A stretch of 56,508 nt of DNA from an uncultured Halanaerobiales bacterium (GTDB lineage Bacteria; Bacillota; Halanaerobiia; Halanaerobiales; M55B127). The stretch spans positions 1 through 56,508 of the forward strand of contig CAJXKY010000012.1 of the NCBI GenBank assembly GCA_913055675.1, given 5' to 3'. A program made the translations under genes and the position numbers. The notes beneath the pieces are model-generated. The model had not been told where the DNA came from, made no database searches, and saw nothing but the letters and a program-made list of their open reading frames with translations. This document shows positions 25,602-34,145 of this stretch, in pieces (position 1 is the stretch's first letter; the number at the start of each line of letters is the position of its first letter).

Positions 25602-26459
25602 AAAACACAGTTTATAACCAAAGGATAATAACGTTTGAATAGAATTTACATTGGTGGGAATATTTTCTATAATTCTGCCATCCTCAAGATATTGAGTTTG
25701 GGTACCACTAGTTTCTATATTTATATATTCAGCATTAATTACATAGTATTGATTTTCCCTAATTTTAAAATCCATATTCACTTCAGTGAAATATGCTTCC
25801 CCCTCTGTATTTGATTTTGACCATTTATTTCTTAATAAATGATGATCTATATCATTGGCCACAACTAATGAAGAATATCCAATAGTTAATCTGTATGATT
25901 TTTCTTTCATATTTTTACTACCTAATGAAAAGGCTAAATATGGAATCCTATAATCACTAAAATTAACTATAGTGGTAGGATCAGTGGTGTAATTTATTTG
26001 TTCAGTCCCGTATCCAACAAAATAATAGTTTTGCCATTCATAACCTGCTATAATTCTAAAATCTAAATTATCAGTTAATGATTTTGATTTTAATTTGAAA
26101 TCCAAATGGAACAAATCCAAGTCTGTTTTAGTTTCGGAATATATATTTAAAGAATCGTTTTCCCAATCTGAATCAACTAGAAGACCAGAATTTTTAAATA
26201 AATAATCCGATTTTAATTCTAAAGAATAATCAAAGGACCTTTTATTAGAATAATTTACATATTTAATCTCTTCTATAAGGATATCAATATTAAATACTAA
26301 TTCACTTCTACCCGTATATACCCCATCGTTAAATGTAATATCATATAGGGTATATCCTCCCATTTTGCCAATGCTATTCATTACAATATTCTCAGCCTGA
26401 ACTCCTACAGGAATAATTATTAAAAATATTAAAGTAATACAAACAATTGATTTTTTCAT
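25599..26459 (-). CDS. Omptin-family outer-membrane protease-like protein
   Basis: 286 residues with a signal peptide (cleavage probably after GVQA, residue ~22), alternating beta-strand pattern and a C-terminal Phe (FGYKLCF), as in outer-membrane barrels. It is weakly similar to OmpT overall, but the four catalytic positions are present in order: VDSDW (D96, D98; OmpT has VDQDW) and NDIDHH (D205, H207; OmpT has DNDEH). Flanking strands also match (IIAGYEWQNYYF; RIPYLAFSLG). Such enzymes cleave polypeptides at the cell surface between basic residues. AGGAG precedes the ATG. The 3' end abuts an ldh remnant, hinting at acquisition. The organism must have an outer membrane for this to work, which flgH/flgI support. 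Confidence 0.72.
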   Translation of the reverse strand: MKKSIVCITLIFLIIIPVGVQAENIVMNSIGKMGGYTLYDITFNDGVYTGRSELVFNIDILIEEIKYVNYSNKRSFDYSLELKSDYLFKNSGLLVDSDWENDSLNIYSETKTDLDLFHLDFKLKSKSLTDNLDFRIIAGYEWQNYYFVGYGTEQINYTTDPTTIVNFSDYRIPYLAFSLGSKNMKEKSYRLTIGYSSLVVANDIDHHLLRNKWSKSNTEGEAYFTEVNMDFKIRENQYYVINAEYINIETSGTQTQYLEDGRIIENIPTNVNSIQTLLSFGYKLCF

Positions 26460-26531
26460 GTTAATCTATCTCCTAAAAATTTTTAAAATTATTATTATTT
26501 ATTTACCATAAAGCTAAAACCTTTCATTCTG

Positions 26532-27455
26532 TTAGAATTGTTTTTTATCAAAGTTTTCAGTCCATTTGAAAATTTCTTCTTTCTTATTTGGACGGGTGAA
26601 GTAATAACCCTGAGCATAATCACAATTGTTATTTTTAAGAAAATCAAGTTGTGCTTTTGTTTCAACCCCTTCAGCCACAACTTTAATATTTAAGGCATGA
26701 CTAAGTTTAACAATAGATAAAACAATATCCCTATTTGTTGTTTTGTTCTCTATATCGTTTATAAAAAACTGATCGATTTTTATATAATCAATAGGCAGTT
26801 CCTTCAAATACTTCAAAGAAGAATAACCTTTACCAAAATCATCCAAATATATTTTAACACCCTTTTCTCTTAACTGAGAGAGTTTCTGTATATTTTTATC
26901 CATCTCAATCATTAAATCGGTTTCGGTAATTTCTATTGCAAATTTATTTGGATCTAACTTGCATTTATCTAAATATTCAAATAATCTCTCTATAAAACTA
27001 GGATCCTGGAAATTACGAGCGGATATATTTATTGCAACATGTAAATCTTTGCTATTTGCAATCTCACTATATTCTAATATATCATCAATACTTTGTTTTA
27101 TGACCCAGTCAGTTAAAGGTTCTATTAAACTGCTCCGTTCTACTTTAGGAATAAATTGAGCCGGAGGGATAAAACCTTCTTTAGGGTGGTTCCATCTTAT
27201 CAATGCTTCGTATGCATCAACCTGATTTGTTTTCAAATCTATTTTCGGTTGATAATACAATTCAAAATTATTTTCCTTCATTGAATTATCAATATCTCCT
27301 AGAAGCTCAATATTGTTGTAATTTACATCGACTGCTTCACTTTCATAAATCCAAAAGTTGAGTTTTTCATTTTTTGCTTTATCTAATGCTAAAAATGATT
27401 TTTCAATTAGTTCATCACAATCACTTCCATCTTTTGGATAGGTAACAACTCCCAT
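26532..27455 (-). CDS. EAL-domain c-di-GMP phosphodiesterase (3' part of a frameshifted GGDEF-EAL gene)
   Basis: 307 residues. The first ~40 (MGVVTYPKDGSDCDELIEKS) are the end of a GGDEF domain, so the gene really begins upstream at 28185. The EAL domain is complete: YEALIRW, NISARNFQ, EITETD, DDFGKGYSSL, IKIDQFF and AEGVET, holding the Glu/Asp metal ligands and loop 6 residues for hydrolysis of c-di-GMP to pGpG. Removing one C from the CCCC run at about 27490 joins this frame to the upstream one. Whether the protein is made as one chain, as two, or not at all is unknown. Confidence 0.85.
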   Translation of the reverse strand: MGVVTYPKDGSDCDELIEKSFLALDKAKNEKLNFWIYESEAVDVNYNNIELLGDIDNSMKENNFELYYQPKIDLKTNQVDAYEALIRWNHPKEGFIPPAQFIPKVERSSLIEPLTDWVIKQSIDDILEYSEIANSKDLHVAINISARNFQDPSFIERLFEYLDKCKLDPNKFAIEITETDLMIEMDKNIQKLSQLREKGVKIYLDDFGKGYSSLKYLKELPIDYIKIDQFFINDIENKTTNRDIVLSIVKLSHALNIKVVAEGVETKAQLDFLKNNNCDYAQGYYFTRPNKKEEIFKWTENFDKKQF

Positions 27456-27483
27456 TATAATATCAGTAAAAATTGATATATCC

Positions 27484-28185
27484 TTAAATTGGGGTATTAA
27501 GATACTTAGTAAATTTTCTTAGCTTATTAATTAATACCGCTTTATCTTGTTTATCAATATACATAGCATATTTACTGTCATTAATATAAAAAAGTGGATT
27601 ATTAATTTTCCTATACTTAGAAATATGTTTGATTAATTTTCTAATAAAAGCTGAAAAATATTTAGAACCCACTAATTTATATATATCCGAATAATTTTTC
27701 ATACTAAATATTATAAGTTGAAATTCTTCACCCTTTTCAATCTTTTCATTTAAAACATTTCTGAGTTTAGTTTTATTAGGTAATCCTATACTCTCATTAT
27801 AATAAGCTATTTTGTTAATTTTTTCTAATTGAAGTTCAAACAATTTAAATAATACTCCTGCTAAAAAACCAATTAGGATGAAGAAAATCATTCTATATAT
27901 CCAATTAAGATGAGTCTGCATCAACATTTCATTGGTATCTATAGGCATGTAAGGTCCCAACAATAAACCAGCTACAATGCCAGTAATAATTCCGCCCCAA
28001 CTTTTATAAAAATATGATGAAAGCAAAATCGGTATATAAACAAGATGTAAGTAACTTTGCTGAGTTCCTCCTGTATAATATACTATTAGGACGGATAATA
28101 GCAACATTAAAGCAATAATTATTACAGTAATGGGTTTATATTTATATTTTTTGATCCGCGTATAATTTTTTATTAAATAATACAT
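27484..28185 (-). CDS. Membrane sensor plus degenerate GGDEF domain (5' part of the frameshifted GGDEF-EAL gene)
   Basis: 233 residues. The N-terminus has four to five membrane helices (~20-120) of a small sensory type. A GGDEF domain starts at about residue 130 (YYNESIGLPNKTKLRNVL). The active-site motif is lost: INDSKYAMYI replaces RxGGDEF, so cyclase activity is not expected; it may serve as a GTP-binding or structural module. The frame ends at TAA (27484) after KYLNTPI, but skipping one base in CCCC reads on through FKDISIFTDII into the EAL part. AAGGTG precedes the ATG. Either a sequencing error or a true frameshift. Confidence 0.75.
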   Translation of the reverse strand: MYYLIKNYTRIKKYKYKPITVIIIALMLLLSVLIVYYTGGTQQSYLHLVYIPILLSSYFYKSWGGIITGIVAGLLLGPYMPIDTNEMLMQTHLNWIYRMIFFILIGFLAGVLFKLFELQLEKINKIAYYNESIGLPNKTKLRNVLNEKIEKGEEFQLIIFSMKNYSDIYKLVGSKYFSAFIRKLIKHISKYRKINNPLFYINDSKYAMYIDKQDKAVLINKLRKFTKYLNTPI

Positions 28186-28242
28186 TTTAACACCTTACCC
28201 CCATAAATATGCAAGATTTATCATTTATTTTGAACTTCTTAT

Positions 28243-29553
28243 TTATTCTAAAAGATAATCTTGAAATATTTTTTCTGGAACCATGCTCCCCCCAGTTAAC
28301 CATACTAGGTGGTATATATTTTTCTCTGGTATTTCAAAACGACTGTAAAAACTACTAAATTTTAATTCTGCTGGGCCAGGAAAACCTGCTAAGGCTGAGG
28401 GCTCTAATTTAATCCCTTTATTTTTATATAATTTCCTTAGTAATTTAAATAAAATATCATCTTGTACGGTATATATACCAGCTAAATATTTTTCCATAAT
28501 TTTTCCCACAAATTTAGAAGGTGTACCTACAGCAAGTCCATCGGCTGCTGTTTTATTATCAATTCCCAAATCTTGAACTGATATATTATTATGTTCTTCT
28601 GTCATCATCCCAATTAACATCGCTGGAGAATGAGTCGGCTCAGCAAAAAAACAATAAACCGCTTCTCCAAAAACCTTTTTTAAACCAAAGCAGATACCAC
28701 CTGGTCCTCCTCCTACTCCACAAGGTAAATATACAAAAAGAGGATTTTCTTTATTGACTTTAATACTTTTCCGTTCGAATTGTTCTTTTAGTCTTAAAGC
28801 CGCTACTGCATATCCTAAAAATAAATCCGTTGATTTTTCATCATCAATAAAATATGACCGAGAATCTTTTTCAGACATTTTTCTTCCTTGTTCAACTGCT
28901 TTACTATAATCCGAATCATATTCCTTTATATGTACGCCTTTTTGTCTAAGGATTGTTTTTTTCCACTCTTTAGCATCATTTGACATATGGACTGTAGTTT
29001 TAAACCCTAATGTTGCTCCCATTATTCCAATACTCAAACCTAGATTTCCAGTTGAACCTACCGCTAGGGAATGCTTTGCAAAAAGAGTTTTAAATTTATT
29101 ACTAGCAAACTTTCTATAGTTTTCATCTTTAGTTACTAAATTATTCTTTAAAGCTAGAGTTTCAGCATACTTAAAAACTTCATATATACCTCCACGAGCC
29201 TTGATTGATCCAGCGATTGGTAAATTATCATCTCTTTTTATATAAAGAGCACCATCTATAGATGTATTGCAGACTTTTTCTAAATCCTCTTTAAAAGCAT
29301 CTATGGATTCTAACTCAGATTCAATTAGACCTTTATTTTTTTTAGTTTCGGGAAAGACTTCCTTTATATATGGTTTAAATCGTTTTAACCTCTTTTCTGC
29401 TTCAACAATATCTTTTTTACTAATATTTAGTTCGTTATGAGTTGTATTTTCCCCATATTTAGGATTGAACCAAATTACTTCTTTAGTATTTATTATATCT
29501 TCTAACAAGGGATGTTTTCTTTTCAACTTTTTTATCTTTTTTTTAGATAACAT
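28243..29553 (-). CDS. dsdA: D-serine dehydratase (D-serine ammonia-lyase)
   Basis: 436 residues, PLP fold type II. The N-terminal DsdA segment WFNPKYG is followed by the PLP-Lys motif AGSIKARGG, GSTGNLGLSIG for phosphate/substrate binding, PCGVGGGPGG for the PLP phosphate, and the DsdA-specific DGLAVGTPS. It converts D-serine to pyruvate and ammonia in the cytosol. Divergent from the DUF2905 gene. With the D-aminoacylase and racemase of the 4-23 kb operon it adds to a D-amino-acid theme, although it is transcribed separately. Confidence 0.92.
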   Translation of the reverse strand: MLSKKKIKKLKRKHPLLEDIINTKEVIWFNPKYGENTTHNELNISKKDIVEAEKRLKRFKPYIKEVFPETKKNKGLIESELESIDAFKEDLEKVCNTSIDGALYIKRDDNLPIAGSIKARGGIYEVFKYAETLALKNNLVTKDENYRKFASNKFKTLFAKHSLAVGSTGNLGLSIGIMGATLGFKTTVHMSNDAKEWKKTILRQKGVHIKEYDSDYSKAVEQGRKMSEKDSRSYFIDDEKSTDLFLGYAVAALRLKEQFERKSIKVNKENPLFVYLPCGVGGGPGGICFGLKKVFGEAVYCFFAEPTHSPAMLIGMMTEEHNNISVQDLGIDNKTAADGLAVGTPSKFVGKIMEKYLAGIYTVQDDILFKLLRKLYKNKGIKLEPSALAGFPGPAELKFSSFYSRFEIPEKNIYHLVWLTGGSMVPEKIFQDYLLE

Positions 29554-29573
29554 ATTGGACCTCTTTTCTTTAA

Positions 29574-29602
29574 TTGATTAAGTGTTCAATTATTATTATA
29601 AT
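29574..29602 (+). promoter_or_regulatory. Probable promoter of the DUF2905 gene
   Basis: TTGATT, 17-base spacer, TATAAT (29597-29602), about 36 bases before the ATG at 29639. The -35 hexamer is two bases off consensus. Confidence 0.5.
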
Positions 29603-29638
29603 ATAAACAAAAGAAATTATATAGCAGGAGTGATTTTT

Positions 29639-29869
29639 ATGTACTCGCAGTTTAATTGGGGTAAGTTATTAATATATATAGGTCTAACAATCGCACTGTT
29701 AGGTATGATAATTACTTCTATAGATATTAATTTTAATTGGTTTGGCAATCTTCCAGGAGATATTAAAATTGATAAGGAAAATTTCAAACTGTTTTTCCCT
29801 ATTACTTCTATGATTATCTTTACTATCATTTTAAATTTAATAATATATTTAATAAGATTATATTTTTAA
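29639..29869 (+). CDS. DUF2905 family small membrane protein
   Basis: 76 residues, start at ATG 29639 with AGGAGTGAT upstream; an earlier in-frame ATG at 29582 has no RBS and would lie in the promoter. Two membrane helices flank the conserved FGNLPGDIKIDKENFKLFFP, diagnostic of DUF2905 (family pattern LGRLPGD...FYFP). Function is unknown; relatives are often near Holliday-junction or queuosine genes, but not here. It ends in a bidirectional terminator. Confidence 0.85.
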   Translation: MYSQFNWGKLLIYIGLTIALLGMIITSIDINFNWFGNLPGDIKIDKENFKLFFPITSMIIFTIILNLIIYLIRLYF

Positions 29870-29872
29870 CAA

Positions 29873-29903
29873 AAAAGGGGCAGTCATTAAAACTACCCCT
29901 TTT
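29873..29903. terminator. Bidirectional terminator between the DUF2905 gene and the convergent small gene
   Basis: Stem AAAAGGGG-c-AGT / ACT-a-CCCCTTTT with one mismatch and a 7-base loop. TTTT follows on the plus strand and TTTTTT on the minus strand. Confidence 0.8.
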
Positions 29904-29914
29904 GAAATATTCAT

Positions 29915-30205
29915 TTATTCAGCAAATTCTTTAATTAGTTTTTCAGCAGCATAATCTTCCCAATCTTCTTCAACTTCATTCTCAGTATAATCATCTGTTA
30001 TATCCTTAAGAAAATCAATCATCTCTTCTTCAGATATATTTTTCCTTAATTCTGTACTTACATTACTATTGAGAATAAAATCTGCATACCATTTATACCA
30101 CTCGGTATCAAAACGGCCATCTAATTCATTTTGTTCATACTTATGATGAGCATTTTTGGCTTTAGATAATACATACCTCATATTTGAAACTAAATTTTTA
30201 TTCAT
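29915..30205 (-). CDS. Small conserved hypothetical protein
   Basis: 96 residues; ATG 30205 has AGGAGG eight bases upstream, so the ATG at 30223 is rejected. It is acidic, without signal peptide or membrane segment. The pattern AHHKYEQNELDGRFDTEWYKWYADFIL resembles a widespread uncharacterised family with AHHxYE followed by D-x-W-x-x-WYA. No function can be assigned. It is monocistronic, with the 29873-29903 terminator downstream. Confidence 0.65.
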   Translation of the reverse strand: MNKNLVSNMRYVLSKAKNAHHKYEQNELDGRFDTEWYKWYADFILNSNVSTELRKNISEEEMIDFLKDITDDYTENEVEEDWEDYAAEKLIKEFAE

Positions 30206-30335
30206 ATAATATCCTCCTCTCATAAGTCAGGACTATAGCCTTACCAATATATTTAATATATTCTATAAATCTGATCATTATTCCTTCTCTCATAGAATGA
30301 TAAATTACTTTTTGTATACTTGATTAATTCTATGC

Positions 30336-31091
30336 TTATTTGATTTTTTCTCTCCAATCATAATTGAGAATTTTTATTTTACCTTTTTCCTCTGTTTCTT
30401 CCAACATTTTAAGACTTTCCTTAATAACTTGTAATTGTAATTTTTTATTATTAGGATCTCCAAAAGGTGCTCCAAAGGGGAAATTAACACTAACAGTTCT
30501 TGGAGGTAAAACTAATTGCGCTATTTCTAAATAAAGATTTAAAGTTACTGTTGAAATACCGTCACTTTCTAATTCTCGTGCTATCAATCCCACGGATTGA
30601 TTACATATCGGTCAGGTTGGAGCTATTAGGGCAGTTTCAACTCCATTTTTCTTTAGAAGGTCTGCTAGTTCTCTCGCATTTTCTTTTAGCTTTTCGGTTT
30701 TTAAACAATACCCCATAAAACTATAATGATTATCTGCTAAAGAGCCTATTTTTTCTTTTCTTGCTAATTCTTTTAGTAACTCTAGAGGAAAAGTACAATT
30801 TAAATCCTGATTTACATATTTATGGTCATAATGATCATGAGAAATTTCTAGGGTATCTAAATTTGCTTTTTTAGGTATAACCCTATAAGAAGGATCTCCC
30901 AGAGAGTCTTTAGTATCAAATGGATCGTCTTCACTTAAATGAAATCCTCCAGAAGAAATTAAAACAAGTTTTGAATCTTTAATTTTCTTATCTAATTTTG
31001 TAAATGGAACCACTTTATCTGTTTTATTCACAAAATTAAAATCAGGGTCAACTTTTTCTCTCATGAATTGAACAGTTTTATTAATATCCAT
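30336..31091 (-). CDS. Selenoprotein, glycine/betaine/sarcosine/D-proline reductase B family (in-frame UGA = Sec)
   Basis: 251 residues when TGA at 30612-30614 is read as selenocysteine. Both halves are in the same frame and match one family: ISSGGFHLSEDDPFD, LEISHDHYDHKY, IGSLADNHYSFMGY, then APT-U-PICNQSVGLIARE, LPPRTVSVNFPFGAPFG. The U-x-x-C redox pair (U, then C three residues later) sits where glycine reductase B and PrdB-like proteins have Sec. A hairpin (30583-30601) follows the UGA. ATG 31091 has GGGGAGG upstream. It probably acts as a selenol-dependent reductase subunit or stand-alone oxidoreductase; no glycine reductase partner genes are in the window. Confidence 0.87.
30583..30601 (-). 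promoter_or_regulatory. Candidate bacterial SECIS hairpin
   Basis: Beginning ten bases after the UGA: stem ATCAATCC / GGATTGAT (8 bp, perfect) with loop GTG. Position and the G/U loop fit a bacterial SECIS recognised by SelB. The hairpin lies inside the coding frame. Confidence 0.6.
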
Positions 31092-31189
31092 ACTATTCCT
31101 CCCCATATACTTAATGATGTTATGTTATCAATATTAATTACTTTAATCTAATTAAATTTCATTTTACTTTACAAGATGAATTATATATT

Positions 31190-32389
31190 TTAATTCTGGA
31201 TTATCTTTTCACTCCATTTGATAGAAGAAACAAAAGAATTCGTAATAAATTCTTTTCCTAATTTCAGTTTTCGGCAATAAAGATCTACCATATTCCATCT
31301 CCCTTCTTCATAGGAAACAATCAATTGTAAAACATCTCGATACAAACCTTTCTTACCAACTATAGCATCTTTTACTTTTGTAGATATTGGTAATTCTTCC
31401 ATTAAAGTATCTAAACCTCTGTGCATTAAAGTATCAAGAAGCGAAAACAGCCCCATCATAAAAAGTTCTGATATATTTACCTTTTCACTTAATTTATTTC
31501 CTAATTTTTCAGCTGTTTTTGCCCTTATTAAGGAAGAGCGCATGATTTCTTTTGGCTCATCTTCGGAAATTTTTTTAATTACAATCAAATTAATCCACTT
31601 TTTCATTTCCTCTATTCCTAAGATAACCAAAGCTTGTTTTATAGATTGAACTTCACATCGTAAACCAAAAGCAGCTGAATTAATTAACTTTAACAATTTA
31701 TAAGACAAAGACATATCTTTTTTTATTATTTCAGCAACTTTCTCAATATCAGGTACATCTTTGTTTAGCTCTTCTAAAGCCATTAAGTAATTATTAGGAT
31801 ATACTGGGATTTCATTTTCTTCAAATATTTCTGGTTTTTTGAAAAAAAATCCTTGAAAATATGAATATTCTAGGTTTTGTGCTCTCATAAATTCCTCTCT
31901 AGTCTCTACTTTTTCAGCTAATAAAGTAATATTATATTCCTTAGCAATCTTTTCTATTTTCGCTCTCTGAGATTTATTAGAATATAAAAAGTCTACTTTA
32001 ATTATGTCTATAATTTCAAGCAAAGATAAATAACTTTCATCAAAAACAAAGTCATCTAAAGCTAATATATATCCCGATTCTTTTAGTTTTTTACAAACAT
32101 TAATTAATTGCTGAGTAACTTTTATATTTTCTAATAATTCAATAACAATTATTTCTTTATCAAAAATCGTTGGAATTTCTTTAATGAGCAATTGCTTAGT
32201 GAAATTTATAAAAGCTTTTTTATTCTGAGTAATACTTTCGATACCAATAGTACTAAAACTATTTATCAATACTTGAGAAGTAGCAGAATTTCCATCAAAA
32301 CTATTTGTATGTTCTCCTGAAAAATCTCTATATAATAATTCATATCCATATACCGATTGATCCTTGTTAAAAATAGGCTGTCTAGCCAC
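31190..32389 (-). CDS. EAL-HDOD signalling protein (YuxH/CdgJ type)
   Basis: 399 residues from GTG 32389. The N-terminal EAL-like domain (1-190) has YELLYR for EAL, FINFTKQLL, LALDDF and AEKVET, so several catalytic positions deviate and it may bind rather than cleave c-di-GMP. The C-terminal HDOD domain (~195-399) has YKLLKLINSAAFGL and ILGIEEMKKW. Such proteins affect motility and surface behaviour. Relatives usually begin (M)xxYVARQPIF; here the GTG has no RBS at proper spacing, while ATT at 32401 lies six bases after GGGGGGAG, so the true start may be the rare ATT. Confidence 0.88.
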   Translation of the reverse strand: MARQPIFNKDQSVYGYELLYRDFSGEHTNSFDGNSATSQVLINSFSTIGIESITQNKKAFINFTKQLLIKEIPTIFDKEIIVIELLENIKVTQQLINVCKKLKESGYILALDDFVFDESYLSLLEIIDIIKVDFLYSNKSQRAKIEKIAKEYNITLLAEKVETREEFMRAQNLEYSYFQGFFFKKPEIFEENEIPVYPNNYLMALEELNKDVPDIEKVAEIIKKDMSLSYKLLKLINSAAFGLRCEVQSIKQALVILGIEEMKKWINLIVIKKISEDEPKEIMRSSLIRAKTAEKLGNKLSEKVNISELFMMGLFSLLDTLMHRGLDTLMEELPISTKVKDAIVGKKGLYRDVLQLIVSYEEGRWNMVDLYCRKLKLGKEFITNSFVSSIKWSEKIIQN

Positions 32390-32401
32390 ATATGATTTAA
32401 T

Positions 32402-33240
32402 TAAAATCTCCCCCCTCGCCTTTATAAAATCATCTTAAAACCCTACTCCAGTTTTTACCCTAAAATGAATTTTACCACCCATGTTTTTGTATTTTTCTAC
32501 ACTATTTACAAAATCTATTACTAGAATTAATATTTAAACACATCTAATAAGAACTTTTTCAAATAAAATTAAAATAAATGTATATAATCTTTTTAAGATT
32601 ACATTCGGAATAAGCTTAACCCAACTATCTCTAATAAATATCATTTTTTAAATACTAAATAGGACATTTGTCCGGTCTATAAAAGTACAAATAGTCCATA
32701 TTTGGAATTATTACATTTATCCTAATAATAATTTTAATATTCAACTTTACTATCTTATATGTTTGATACTTGCAATACTAAATATAGTTGTTATAATTAC
32801 AATAATTCTTGAAATAAACAACTTATCCTGCATAAACAAACGTTGATTAAAATGATTTAGATTAAGGTTTAAAAGATGAACTTTATATATTGATCTTAAA
32901 TATCATTCACTTTTTCTGCTAATTTTATTATTATGAAGTAAAATGTTTTTATGTATTGGTATTAAGAACTTTTCTAAGAAAATTTTAATTATTTTTGTCA
33001 CTAAAAATTCTAAAATAAGTATACTTTTTACTTATAACATTTAAGAATATTTACTTGCTTATTTTTTATTTTAAAAAAGGAATATTAAGTTCCATGAATA
33101 AATAGAAATAATAGACAACAATTTAATAAATAACTTTCAAATACATTTTATTGGGTGGTTTATTAAATATATTATATTAAAATAATAGTAGCTTATAATT
33201 TTAATACGAAAAAAATATTCATTTTTATTACTCTTTTTAA
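32402..33240. other. Long AT-rich intergenic region without recognisable genes
   Basis: About 840 bases, very AT-rich, with no open frame of note, no RNA-gene-like folding block and no recognised protein remnant in either strand. It separates the EAL-HDOD gene from the heliorhodopsin remnant; both may be flanks of decayed sequence. Confidence 0.6.
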
Positions 33241-33247
33241 AGAGGAG

Positions 33248-34013
33248 ATTTTAAAAGGTTTCAAACAAAAAATTTAAAAAAGTTAAAGGTATTTAATTTA
33301 ATTGTAGGATTTATTCATCTGATACAGGCTCTTTTAATGGTTTGGTTAAGCAGTGATTTTGTTATTTCTATTACTAGCTCTTATATGATGGGTCCACCCG
33401 GAACTAAAAAAATGGGTACAGTGCATCTCTATGATGCCAAAATTGGTATTTTGGTAGCTATTTTCATGTTTTTATCATCTATTGCTCATTTTTCTGTCGC
33501 TAGCTTTACCTATGACTAGTATCTAAAAAACATTCAAAACCATATTAACCGTGCCCGGTGGATTGAATATTCTTTGAGCAGTTCATTGATGATAATCATT
33601 ATAGCTATGCTGGTTGTCATCACAGATATTGGAGTATTAATTACGCTATTTATTGTAAATGCTTCGATGATATTTTTCGGATGGCTCATGGAAGCTTATA
33701 ACCAAAAAACTAAAGAAGTAGTTTGCTCTCCTTTTATCTTTGGATGTATTGCAGCAGTAACCCCATGGATAACTATATTTATTAGGTTAATAACTGCTAG
33801 TTCTAAATCTCCAGTAGGTCTTCCCAACTTTGTTATCGGTATATTTATATCATTATTTATTTTCTTAAATATATTTGCAATAAATCAATTTTTACAGTAT
33901 AAAAAAATTGGTCGCTGGAAAATTATCTCTATGGAGAAAACATATACATATTGTTGAGTTTATTAGCAAAATCTGCTCTAGCCTGACAAGGTTTTGCAGG
34001 AACTTTAATGTAG
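33248..34013 (+). pseudogene. Heliorhodopsin pseudogene
   Basis: Read in one frame from about 33248, with AGAGGAG just before it and no standard start codon: LIVGFIHLIQALLMVWL, FLSSIAHFSVASFTYD, a TAG at 33517, then NRARWIEYSLSSSLMIIIIA, LFIVNASMIFFGWLMEAYNQ, FGCIAAVTPWI, FVIGIFISLFIFLNIFAINQ, QYKKIGRWK. After a frame change near 33925 it continues YLYGE, LLSLLAKSALA, TGA, QGFAGTLM, stop. These are the seven helices of a heliorhodopsin, including the Glu counterion (RWIEY) and the retinal Lys (LAKSA). Both internal stops fall where relatives have Trp. At least three lesions plus a lost start indicate decay. Confidence 0.85.
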
Positions 34014-34102
34014 TAATTTTTTTTGTTAACTTTAATAATCATCAAAACAAATTTAGATTGATCTTATTAAGCTCAACCTCAATTAATTTCTTGAATATAT
34101 AA

Positions 34103-34136
34103 AAAAGTCCCCTTTAGAAAATATAAGGGGACTTTT
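34103..34136 (-). terminator. Terminator at the end of the flagellar cluster
   Basis: 12-bp perfect stem AAAAGTCCCCTT / AAGGGGACTTTT, 10-base loop, six T on the minus strand, starting about 10 bases after the flgJ stop. Confidence 0.88.
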
Positions 34137-34145
34137 ATTACAGTA

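Noticed and set aside
25415-25621. Separate 68-residue gene overlapping the omptin 3' end
   Set aside because: It is part of the frame-shifted ldh remnant; no RBS and no family of its own.
27484-27500. Phase-variable homopolymer controlling the GGDEF-EAL gene
   Set aside because: Only four C residues, too short for efficient slippage; a sequencing error or simple mutation is more likely.
30612-30614. TGA as a normal stop dividing two small genes
   Set aside because: Both halves are in one frame, match one family end to end, and the UGA sits at the known Sec position with a hairpin downstream.
32402-33240. Possible small RNA or protein remnant in the long AT-rich gap
   Set aside because: No promoter-terminator pair, stable fold or protein similarity could be recognised by eye.
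33517-33519. In-frame TAG in the heliorhodopsin gene as a pyrrolysine codon (some Halanaerobiales use pyrrolysine)
   Set aside because: The position is Trp in relatives, a second stop (TGA) also replaces Trp, and a frameshift and lost start are present; decay explains all of them.
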